From positions 1-5,428 of the forward strand of contig JAITHR010000259.1 of the NCBI GenBank assembly GCA_031279895.1: a stretch of DNA of 5,428 nucleotides. The letters are read 5' to 3'. Source of the stretch: Spirochaetaceae bacterium (GTDB lineage: Bacteria > Spirochaetota > Spirochaetia > Treponematales > Breznakiellaceae). This document shows, one piece after another, positions 1 through 5,211 of the stretch. Position 1 is the first letter of the stretch. The number at the start of each line of letters is the position of its first letter. Both the position numbers and the translations under genes were made by a program. The notes under the pieces were generated by a model that had not been told where the DNA came from, did no database searches, and was given only the letters and a program-made list of their open reading frames with translations.

Positions 1-128
1 TGAACGCTCTCTCGGTGGTGGTCCACGGAGTGCGTCTTAACTTACTGGAATATGCCGGACATCTTGGGATGGAATGGTCCGGTTATGCATATTCACCCTT
101 TGCGCTTAAATCAAAAAAACAAGGTTAA
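1..128 (+). CDS. atpI: V-type ATP synthase subunit I, C-terminal end (5' partial)
   Basis: Reading from base 3, the frame encodes about 41 residues and ends at TAA 126-128. Visible pieces are VVVHGVRLNLLEYAGHLGM and then SGYAYSPFALK. The HGVRLN...E pattern followed by an aromatic-rich ending with PF is typical of the C-terminus of subunit I (NtpI; the a-subunit counterpart), the membrane stator protein that forms the ion half-channels against the proteolipid ring. The conserved R in HGVRLN lies in the last transmembrane helix of the family. The gene continues beyond the left edge, so its size and N-terminal domain cannot be seen. The proteolipid gene follows 55 bp downstream on the same strand, the usual I-K order of spirochaete V-ATPase operons. 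The call rests on a short tail plus context, and the neighbour makes it fairly secure. Confidence 0.85.
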   Translation, partial: NALSVVVHGVRLNLLEYAGHLGMEWSGYAYSPFALKSKKQG

Positions 129-131
129 ATA

Positions 132-161
132 TTGATAACCTTTGATAAAGCGCGGTATTTT
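132..161 (+). promoter_or_regulatory. possible sigma-70-like internal promoter before atpK
   Basis: TTGATA (132-137) is spaced 18 bp from TATTTT (156-161) in the atpI-atpK gap. That is five of six and four of six consensus matches. TTGATAA also occurs a second time at 142-148. A small inverted repeat, GGTTA (123-127) and TAACC (136-140), straddles the atpI stop codon. Extra expression of the proteolipid, which is needed in many copies per complex, would make an internal promoter sensible. The match is modest and could be chance in an AT-rich gap. Confidence 0.2.
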
Positions 162-170
162 TAAGGTCCA

Positions 171-177
171 AAAGGAG
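171..177 (+). promoter_or_regulatory. Shine-Dalgarno site fixing the atpK start
   Basis: AAAGGAG lies 6 nt before ATG 184. This picks the ATG at 184 over the longer in-frame TTG at 142, which would add 14 mostly polar residues ahead of the first membrane helix and would put the SD inside the coding region. Confidence 0.85.
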
Positions 178-183
178 ACGTAT

Positions 184-621
184 ATGAATATTGGATTTGG
201 ATTTATTGGGGTCGCCGCTTGCCTCGGTCTTGCCGCTCTTGGGTCCGCTTTAGGTGCTGGTACTGCCGGCATGGCCGCCATCGGAGCATGGAAAAAGTGC
301 TTTGTGCAAAATAAGCCCGCGCCTTTTATCTTAGTGGCTTTTGCGGGCGCGCCTCTTACCCAGACGATTTATGGATTTATCTTGATGGGTATTCTACAAA
401 CAAGTGGCGGTCTCGGTGAATGGGGAAAACTGGGAGTTGGCGTTTTTGCAGGACTTGCTATGGGTGCTTCCGCTCTGTTTCAGGGAAAATGCGCCGCCTA
501 CGGTGCGGACGCTTTGGGAGAAACCGGTCAGGGTTTCGGTAACTACATTCTGGTAGTTGGTCTTATCGAAACCGTCGCCCTTTTTGCGATGGTCTTCTTC
601 ATGGGCGTTGCCAACGCCTAA
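184..621 (+). CDS. atpK: V-type ATP synthase subunit K (proteolipid, 16-kDa type)
   Basis: This 145-residue protein forms the rotating membrane ring that carries ions past subunit I. It reads as four hydrophobic helices in two hairpins (about 2-30, 46-72, 82-110 and 118-143) rich in Gly and Ala, the duplicated layout of V-type proteolipids; E. hirae NtpK is of similar length. The ion-carrying carboxylate is Glu129 in helix 4 (GLIETVALF). The first hairpin has no acidic equivalent, so there is one ion site per four-helix unit. Thr59-Gln60 (APLTQTIYG), Gln100 (FQGKCAAYG) and Glu129 line up with the Na+ ligands Thr64, Gln65, Gln110 and Glu139 of E. hirae NtpK. Na+ coupling is therefore inferred but not proven. 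The start follows a good SD, and the gene directly follows atpI. Confidence 0.96.
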   Translation: MNIGFGFIGVAACLGLAALGSALGAGTAGMAAIGAWKKCFVQNKPAPFILVAFAGAPLTQTIYGFILMGILQTSGGLGEWGKLGVGVFAGLAMGASALFQGKCAAYGADALGETGQGFGNYILVVGLIETVALFAMVFFMGVANA

Positions 622-627
622 TAATTA

Positions 628-657
628 ACCGGAACCTCCCGTAAGGGAGATTCCGGT
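628..657 (+). terminator. strong hairpin between atpK and ispG (terminator or attenuator)
   Basis: ACCGGAA (628-634) pairs with TTCCGGT (651-657) and CTCCC (636-640) pairs with GGGAG (645-649). One C-A mismatch interrupts the stem and the loop is GTAA, a GNRA-type tetraloop. This makes a 12-bp stem starting 6 nt after the atpK stop. The sequence that follows (AATTTCGG) has only a short T run, so it is not a textbook intrinsic terminator. It could be a partial terminator, or an mRNA 3'-stabilising structure that raises atpK levels relative to ispG. It ends 12 nt before the ispG start. Confidence 0.5.
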
Positions 658-669
658 AATTTCGGTAGT

Positions 670-1773
670 GTGAACAGACATTCAAATGCCATAACCATAG
701 GTGGCTTTGATCATATCGAAGTTATTCGTCTTGGCGGCGGTCTTCCGGTGGTAATTCAAACCATGTGGAAAGACCGCCTTAGTTTTACGGATATTGAAGG
801 CATACCGGGAAAAGAGACCGTTTCCCGTATCAATAGGCTTAAAGATATGGGATGCGGACTGCTTCGGTTCGCCGTGCCTGACATAAAGACCGCCGAAATT
901 ATGGGAAATCTCGCATCCCAGGTTTCCCTGCCTTTAGTAGCGGATATTCATTTTGATTACAAAATCGCGCTTCGCTGTCTTGATTTCCCCATAGCAAAGA
1001 TTCGCGTCAATCCGGGAAACATCAAAAAACAACATATCGAACAGATACTTTCTAAAGCCGCTTCCAAAGGCCGGCCTCTACGGATTGGCGTAAATGGCGG
1101 AAGTCTCCCTATGGATTTACGCCGTTCTATCAAAACCGGCGACCTTGACCCGTTGGAAGCACTGGTTGTCGCGGCGGAACAGGCGCTCGCGCTCTTTCAG
1201 GCGGCGGGATTTCTCCAAGTAATCCTCTCAATAAAAACTTCGTCCATTGCCGATACCATAAAAGTAAACCGAATGGTGGCGGATCGAACCGATGTCCCCC
1301 TGCATATCGGCGTAACCGAAGCGGGCCCTCTCATAGCCGGCGTGGTACGGAATACGTTTGCCCTGCACACCCTTCTTTCTGCGGGGATTGGAGATACTAT
1401 TCGGGTATCTTTGTCGGACACTATGGAAAACGAGGTTATTGCCGGACGAGAAATACTGCGGGCCGTGGCGGAAAACAAAGGAGAAAAACACGAAGGCGTG
1501 GCCGTCATCTCCTGCCCCCGATGCGGCAGAAACAGCTTCGATACCCACGCCTTTATCCAAAAGTGGCAGCCTCTCTTATATCAAATGCGGAAAAATGTTA
1601 CCATAGCGATTATGGGATGCGCGGTAAACGGCCCTGAGGAAGCGCGGCACGCGGACTTGGGGATAACCGGCGTGGGAACGAAGGTTCTCTTGTTCCGCCA
1701 CGGAAAGATAATTAAAACTATTGATACTGTAGAAGCGGATGCCGCTTTCAAAGACGCATTGGAGAAACTGTAA
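670..1773 (+). CDS. ispG: 4-hydroxy-3-methylbut-2-en-1-yl diphosphate synthase (IspG/GcpE)
   Basis: IspG converts 2-C-methyl-D-erythritol 2,4-cyclodiphosphate to HMBPP in the MEP isoprenoid pathway, using a [4Fe-4S] cluster in the cytoplasm. At 367 residues this is the usual bacterial length without the plant-type insert. The N-terminal TIM barrel shows AVPD (68-71), ADIHFDY (91-97), NPGN (114-117), GVNGGSL (140-146), TEAG (216-219) and GIGDTIRVSL (239-248). The C-terminal reductase-like domain has the cluster ligands Cys282 and Cys285 (CPRCGR), Cys317 (MGCAVNGP) and Glu324. The residue before the ligand Glu is Glu323, where the family usually has Gly (NGPGEA). GTG 670 is the only start available after the upstream in-frame TAA at 622-624. 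No convincing SD precedes it, and the nearest purine run lies in the hairpin about 20 nt away. The next gene follows after 2 bp, so the two are probably cotranscribed. Confidence 0.96.
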   Translation: MNRHSNAITIGGFDHIEVIRLGGGLPVVIQTMWKDRLSFTDIEGIPGKETVSRINRLKDMGCGLLRFAVPDIKTAEIMGNLASQVSLPLVADIHFDYKIALRCLDFPIAKIRVNPGNIKKQHIEQILSKAASKGRPLRIGVNGGSLPMDLRRSIKTGDLDPLEALVVAAEQALALFQAAGFLQVILSIKTSSIADTIKVNRMVADRTDVPLHIGVTEAGPLIAGVVRNTFALHTLLSAGIGDTIRVSLSDTMENEVIAGREILRAVAENKGEKHEGVAVISCPRCGRNSFDTHAFIQKWQPLLYQMRKNVTIAIMGCAVNGPEEARHADLGITGVGTKVLLFRHGKIIKTIDTVEADAAFKDALEKL

Positions 1774-1775
1774 CC

Positions 1776-2906
1776 ATGAAAAAGAGTATGTTTTTAGCGG
1801 TTTTTGTCATTTCGCTCGTGTCCTCTCCGGCGTGGTGCCAAAGGCAGGGAGCGCGGCCTTATTGGTATAGTCTTGAACAAGGCAAATTCTATTTCAGAAA
1901 CGGCGACTACGGAAAAGCGCTTATGGCTTTTGAGCAGGCCAGGCGGGATCGGAGAACCATGTATACCCGAATGGAACAGGATATAATCGACCTCTTGTCT
2001 ATTCCAGAGGTACGGTACATGGGAGATTCTCTTGAACGGATAGAAGAATACATTAAAGAGCGGTATCAGGTAAACGCTGAGGCTGCCCTTGCGGAACTGT
2101 ATTACCGGTATCCCAAGGCCAATCTTGAAGGGTCGGCGTATCGGGCGCTGGAGGAAATCGGACGGTTAAAAGATTTTCCCGAAGCGGAATACTGGATAGG
2201 GGAAACCTTCCGCATGGAAGGAGAGCTGGGTGTGGCTTTGGGGCAGTATCAGAAAGCCCATGATCAGCGGGCGTTCCTTGAAAACCCCGGTTTCGATATT
2301 GAGATTTTATACCGCATGGTCGATGTTCTTAAAACCAAACAGGATTATACGGAAATGGAAAAATGGGCTTTGGAGATACTCAAGCACGACTCCCTTTGGT
2401 TCGGCGGATCCGGTATCGTTACCAAACACGCCATGACCACCATCTTGGAAAACAGGGATAACGGCCTGCGGCGCTTCATCACCATCTACCGGTATAACAA
2501 TATCGTGGTTGAGCGGGCGCACCGGCTTCTGGGCTTGTATTATTACGCTTCGGGACGCCACAAACAAGCCGTGGAGCACCTCATGTTCTCTTTCTTAATC
2601 CAAAACACCATACTCATTCAGGAAGTAATCCGCAGCCGGTTTGATTTTACCTTCACCAACCTTGAAGACCTTATGCGGGAAGCGGTACGAAAACCCGCGC
2701 TGGCAGCCTACATCGAAGAAGCGGAGTATTATAAAACCCTCTATTATTTTGCCGCCGCGCTCTATAGCGACGGCAATACCAAACAGGCCGCCGCGAGGCA
2801 GCTCTGGGAGTTCTTAGGCGCCCACCCCGCCGGCGGCGAATGGAGCGCGAAAGCCAGACTCCAACTACGCGCTCCCTTTGTGGAAAAAATCGTGGAAATG
2901 CCCTGA
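1776..2906 (+). CDS. exported TPR-type protein of unknown function
   Basis: This is a 376-residue protein that I do not recognise as a named family. It begins with a classic Sec signal peptide (MKKSMFLAVFVISLVSSPAW), with likely cleavage near residues 19-21. Cys21 does not sit in a convincing lipobox because Trp precedes it, so a lipoprotein is less likely. The mature part is helical and rich in Tyr, Ala, Arg and Glu. TPR-like pairs are visible at about 31-60 (GKFYFRNGDYGKALMAFEQA), 138-166, 176-204, 248-275 (LGLYYYASGRHKQAVEHL) and 320-348. This suggests a periplasmic scaffold for protein contacts. The start has GGAG (1761-1764) inside the end of ispG, 11 nt upstream. The 2-bp gap indicates an operon with ispG, but nothing in the protein points to isoprenoid chemistry. 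A similar uncharacterised gene may follow gcpE in other treponemes; this is from memory and not checked. Confidence 0.85.
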   Translation: MKKSMFLAVFVISLVSSPAWCQRQGARPYWYSLEQGKFYFRNGDYGKALMAFEQARRDRRTMYTRMEQDIIDLLSIPEVRYMGDSLERIEEYIKERYQVNAEAALAELYYRYPKANLEGSAYRALEEIGRLKDFPEAEYWIGETFRMEGELGVALGQYQKAHDQRAFLENPGFDIEILYRMVDVLKTKQDYTEMEKWALEILKHDSLWFGGSGIVTKHAMTTILENRDNGLRRFITIYRYNNIVVERAHRLLGLYYYASGRHKQAVEHLMFSFLIQNTILIQEVIRSRFDFTFTNLEDLMREAVRKPALAAYIEEAEYYKTLYYFAAALYSDGNTKQAAARQLWEFLGAHPAGGEWSAKARLQLRAPFVEKIVEMP

Positions 2907-2921
2907 AAGCCGCCTCCCGCG

Positions 2922-4271
2922 TTACCTGAAGCGCCGACCGGAATGCCCCTGCACCGGCGGCACGCCGGCGCCCCCCTTGTTCATCTTGGTCATTTTCTTC
3001 ATCATAACGCGCATTTTCTCAAACCGCTTGATAAGACGCGCCACCTCAGCTACCGAAGTCCCGGAACCGCGGGCTATGCGGGCGCGGCGGGAAGGCCCGA
3101 TAATAAGGTGGTTCGATCGTTCCTTGCGGGTCATGGAGCAGAGAATCGCCTCCTGCGTCTTGAGGTCCTCTTTGTTGAGATCCTCTTCGCTCACCTGTCC
3201 CGCCATGCCCGGAATCATCTCCAGCATCGCTTGGAGAGAACCCATCTTCTTGATAGAGCGGATTTGCCCGAGCCAGTCCTCAAGGGTAAAAGCGTCTTTC
3301 TCAATTTTGCGCGCCAGCACTTCCGCTTCTTTCTGATCTATGACCGCCTGGGCTTTTTCCACCAGACTGACCACGTCGCCCATGCCCAAAATCCTGTTCG
3401 CCGCACGGTCGGGGTGGAACGGCTCGAAATCTTCCGGTTTCTCTCCGGTTCCCACGAACTTGAGGGGCGTACCGGTAACGGTTTTGAGGGACAGCGCCGC
3501 ACCGCCTCTTGTGTCGGAGTCGAACTTGGTCAACACCACGCCGGTAAGCCCTATCTTTTCGTTAAACGTCTTGGCAATCTCCGCGGCGCTCTGGCCGGTC
3601 ATGGCGTCCGCCACCAGAAGCAGCTCGTCCGGCGCGGACGCGGCTTTGAGCCGCGCAAGCTCGTCCATCATCTTTTCATCTATCTGGAGCCGGCCTGTGG
3701 TATCAATAATCATGGTATCAATCATGTTGGACCGCGCCCACGCAAGGCTGTTCTTATACACCGCGACGCTGTTGGTCTGGCCGTCTTCTTTGTACACCGG
3801 AATACCGACCTGCTTTCCCAGCGCCGCAAGCTGTTCCATTGCCGCGGGGCGCACGAGATCGCAGGCCACGAGCAGGGGCTTCCGGCCTTCTTTTTTGAGT
3901 CTGAGGGCGAGTTTTGCGGAACTGGTGGTTTTGCCGGCCCCTTGCAGGCCAAGCATCAGAATGACCGACAGGGTATCCGGCCCTTTCAAACGGAGATCCT
4001 GCCGCGTGTCCCCCAGAAAGGCCACTAATTTATCATAAACTATTTTAATGAACTGCTGCCCCGGGTCAACGGACCGAAGCACTTTTTCCCCTTTTGCCTC
4101 TTCCACGGTCCCGTTTATGAAACGGCGGACCACCCGCAGGTTCACGTCGGCTTCAAGGAGCGCTATTTTTATCGTTTCTACCGCGTCGTCGATATTTTTT
4201 TCGGTAATGGCGGCCTTGCCGGACAAGACCCGAAATACGTCGGAGATCTTTTGTGTTAATGAATCAAACAT
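2922..4271 (-). CDS. ffh: signal recognition particle protein Ffh (SRP54 GTPase)
   Basis: Ffh binds 4.5S/SRP RNA and signal sequences of nascent membrane proteins and delivers ribosomes to FtsY by paired GTP hydrolysis. The 449 residues show the full N-G-M plan: a helical N domain (1-90), then a G domain with G1 GLQGAGKT (108-115), CDLVRPAA (137-144), G3 DTTGRL (190-195), DAMTGQSA (222-229), G4 TKFD (248-251) and GTGEKPEDFEPF (274-285). The Met-rich M domain has MGSLQAMLEMIPGM (343-356) and the RNA-binding SRRARIARGSGT (394-405). G3 usually reads DTAGRL, so Thr191 or Thr192 replaces the usual Ala position. ATG 4271 gives the family-typical MFDSLT start. An upstream TTG at 4307 would add 12 unusual residues. 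No SD sits at normal distance from the ATG. The gene converges on the TPR gene, with 15 bp between stops and no clear terminator. Confidence 0.97.
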   Translation of the reverse strand: MFDSLTQKISDVFRVLSGKAAITEKNIDDAVETIKIALLEADVNLRVVRRFINGTVEEAKGEKVLRSVDPGQQFIKIVYDKLVAFLGDTRQDLRLKGPDTLSVILMLGLQGAGKTTSSAKLALRLKKEGRKPLLVACDLVRPAAMEQLAALGKQVGIPVYKEDGQTNSVAVYKNSLAWARSNMIDTMIIDTTGRLQIDEKMMDELARLKAASAPDELLLVADAMTGQSAAEIAKTFNEKIGLTGVVLTKFDSDTRGGAALSLKTVTGTPLKFVGTGEKPEDFEPFHPDRAANRILGMGDVVSLVEKAQAVIDQKEAEVLARKIEKDAFTLEDWLGQIRSIKKMGSLQAMLEMIPGMAGQVSEEDLNKEDLKTQEAILCSMTRKERSNHLIIGPSRRARIARGSGTSVAEVARLIKRFEKMRVMMKKMTKMNKGGAGVPPVQGHSGRRFR

Positions 4272-4274
4272 GGC

Positions 4275-4305
4275 TGGTAGTGTACCATTCCCGCCCCTCT
4301 TCCGC
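4275..4305 (-). promoter_or_regulatory. ffh translation-initiation leader with purine run and mini-hairpin
   Basis: Read on the minus strand, the leader has a purine-rich run (GCGGAAGAGGGGCGGGAA, plus-strand 4288-4305). Then comes a 5-bp hairpin, TGGTA and TACCA with a CAC loop (4275-4287), then GCC and the ATG. The GGGAA end of the run is about 16 nt from the ATG in linear form. Folding the hairpin would bring it to normal SD distance. This is an inference from geometry only. Confidence 0.3.
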
Positions 4306-4322
4306 AACAGCCTCCGGCTGTT
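4306..4322. repeat. hairpin with 15-bp direct repeat, copy 1
   Basis: AACAGCC (4306-4312) and GGCTGTT (4316-4322) form a 7-bp stem with a TCC loop. The segment CAGCCTCCGGCTGTT (4308-4322) recurs exactly at 4452-4466. On the minus strand it lies just upstream of the ffh leader. It has no T tract, so it is not a standard terminator. Confidence 0.6.
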
Positions 4323-4422
4323 CCGGCATGGCCGACCCGTCTCCGACGGTTTTAAACATGGCCGCCTGTTGTTTCCGAATGGTGCAACACCGTGTCCGGT
4401 GAGCGGGCTGGCTGCTGCTTAG

Positions 4423-4441
4423 GCGCGGCTACGCTCCGCGC
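4423..4441. other. GC-rich hairpin
   Basis: GCGCGG (4423-4428) pairs with CCGCGC (4436-4441) around a 7-nt loop. It abuts the tandem CAGCCTCCGGC repeat that starts at 4441. No T run follows on either strand, so its role is unknown. Confidence 0.5.
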
Positions 4442-4466
4442 AGCCTCCGGCCAGCCTCCGGCTGTT
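4441..4466. repeat. 11-bp tandem duplication with 15-bp direct repeat, copy 2
   Basis: CAGCCTCCGGC occurs twice head to tail (4441-4451 and 4452-4462), and the second copy continues with TGTT. The segment 4452-4466 is identical to 4308-4322, and AGCC/GGCT here can form the same small stem. It could be a fragment of a dispersed intergenic repeat, but only these copies are visible in the window. Confidence 0.6.
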
Positions 4467-4480
4467 TCATAAGCTTCCCG

Positions 4481-4493
4481 ATACCGCGGCAAA
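4481..4493. repeat. 13-bp direct repeat shared with the atpG terminator
   Basis: ATACCGCGGCAAA at 4481-4493 is identical to 5221-5233, which is part of the 3' arm and flank of the atpG terminator. The following bases also partly agree (CAG.CG). The copy at 4481 lacks both the partner arm and the poly-A, so it cannot act as that terminator. It may be a relic of duplication or chance. Confidence 0.4.
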
Positions 4494-4558
4494 CCAGTCG
4501 CAGACAGCTTAGGAGCGCACTCTCCCCGAACCGCGCACAACCGTCCCTGCCCCGATAT

Positions 4559-4663
4559 GATTCACTTCCGCCCTGGAAAGATTCAGTTTTACTCTGATAT
4601 GATTCAGTTTCACCTTGGAATGATTCAGTTTCACTCTGGAATGATTCAGATTTGCCTCGGAAA
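4559..4663. repeat. tandem array A: five 21-bp units
   Basis: Units begin at 4559, 4580, 4601, 4622 and 4643. Each is exactly 21 bp, begins GATTCA, and the middle units read GATTCAGTTT followed by CACTCTGGAAT or a close variant. The first and last units are the most diverged, as is usual at the edges of a tandem array. Junctions between units form an imperfect palindrome, CTGGAATGATTCAG, with one G-T pair. On the minus strand one frame gives heptapeptides such as TESFQGE and another gives LNHSRVK. On the plus strand a frame gives MIQFHSG. None of these has a plausible start signal. Confidence 0.9.
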
Positions 4664-4713
4664 CAGACGTGGCCGCGACAAACGGAAATCCTCCTGTTTC
4701 GGGCGTACATCTC

Positions 4714-4727
4714 CCCGCTTCGGCGGG
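4714..4727 (+). other. UUCG-tetraloop hairpin between the two arrays
   Basis: CCCGC (4714-4718) pairs with GCGGG (4723-4727) around TTCG, giving the exceptionally stable C(UUCG)G tetraloop if transcribed on the plus strand. It lies 14 bp before the larger array. No T tract follows. It may be part of the same structural region, but no function can be assigned. Confidence 0.55.
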
Positions 4728-4740
4728 ACGTCCGTCCAGA

Positions 4741-5034
4741 GTATTCGGGAGCCCGAATGGAGTATTCGGGAGGCCGAATGAAGTATTCGGGAGGCCGAAT
4801 GACTCATTCGGGAGGCCGAATGAAGTATTCGGGAGGCCGAACGACTCATTCGGGAGGCCGAACGACTCATTCGGGAGCCCGAATGGAGTATTCGGGAGGC
4901 CGAATGAAGTATTCGGGAGGCCGAATGAAGTATTCTTGGTCAAGAATAAAGTATTCCTGGTTAAGAATGGAGTGTTCCTGGTCAAGAATAAAGTGTTTTT
5001 ATGCGGGAATAGGTTGTCTTTATGCGGTTTTGTG
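4741..5034. repeat. tandem array B: fourteen 21-bp palindromic units
   Basis: Units start every 21 bp from 4741 to 5014 without a slip. Units 1-9 carry the inverted repeat ATTCGG-GAGG-CCGAAT (or CCGAAC in units 5 and 6). In units 1 and 7 the centre is GAGC, giving ATTCGGGAGCCCGAAT with 7-bp arms. The 5-bp spacers are GGAGT, GAAGT or GACTC. Unit 10 changes to ATTCTTGGTCAAGAAT, in which both arms differ from earlier units but still pair. Units 11-14 decay progressively. A 60-bp stretch is identical at 4743-4802 and 4869-4928, showing a six-unit (126-bp) duplication inside the array. The period equals about two turns of B-DNA, so the palindromes sit on one face of the helix. This is not a CRISPR, since there are no unique spacers of usual size. 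Confidence 0.95.
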
Positions 5035-5122
5035 CCGGAACGGAGTGCGCCGGATGTGAGCGCGTATAGGGAACCGCCGGATGCGGGGGCCGCGGGGTTC
5101 TTTGCCGGCGCTTTTAAGAGAC

Positions 5123-5144
5123 GCGGGGGAACCGGGTCCCCCGC
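5123..5144. other. very stable GC-rich hairpin
   Basis: GCGGGGGA (5123-5130) pairs perfectly with TCCCCCGC (5137-5144) around the 6-nt loop ACCGGG. No T run follows in either direction, so intrinsic termination is unlikely. It is one of several strong inverted repeats packed between array B and the atpG terminator. Confidence 0.6.
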
Positions 5145-5155
5145 ACCCCCCGGTA

Positions 5156-5172
5156 GCGGCGTCCGGCGCCGC
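5156..5172. other. GC-rich hairpin
   Basis: GCGGCG (5156-5161) pairs with CGCCGC (5167-5172) around TCCGG. It lies 12 bp from the previous hairpin, in a stretch of very high G+C. Function unknown. Confidence 0.45.
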
Positions 5173-5211
5173 GCTCCGAACGTCGGCCCGCCGCGTACCA
5201 CTGGCCGCCGT

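Noticed and set aside
142..183. TTG 142 as the atpK start
   Set aside because: It would add a polar 14-residue extension before the first helix and would place the good SD within the coding region; ATG 184 fits better.
2951..2971. GC-rich inverted repeat near the ffh 3' end as terminator of the TPR gene
   Set aside because: CCGGCG/CGCCGG pairs well, but it lies inside the ffh coding region and no T run follows on the plus strand.
2943..4038. Plus-strand frames of several hundred codons opposite ffh
   Set aside because: They are antisense shadows of ffh, which has a full set of SRP54 motifs on the minus strand.
4272..4307. TTG 4307 as the ffh start
   Set aside because: A GGAGG does lie 3 nt upstream, but Ffh proteins begin MF.SL.; the extra residues match nothing known in the family.
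4331..4400. Sigma-70 promoter for ffh (TTCGGA, 17 bp, TTTAAA on the minus strand)
   Set aside because: Only three and four of six consensus bases match, too weak to annotate in this sequence.
4741..5034. CRISPR array
   Set aside because: Units are 21 bp head to tail with only 5-bp, nearly constant spacers. There are no unique spacers of about 30 bp and no cas gene.
4509..5201. Minus-strand 230-codon frame across both arrays as a gene
   Set aside because: It starts at a GTG without an SD, just past the atpG terminator, has no family resemblance, and is kept open by the 21-bp repeats.
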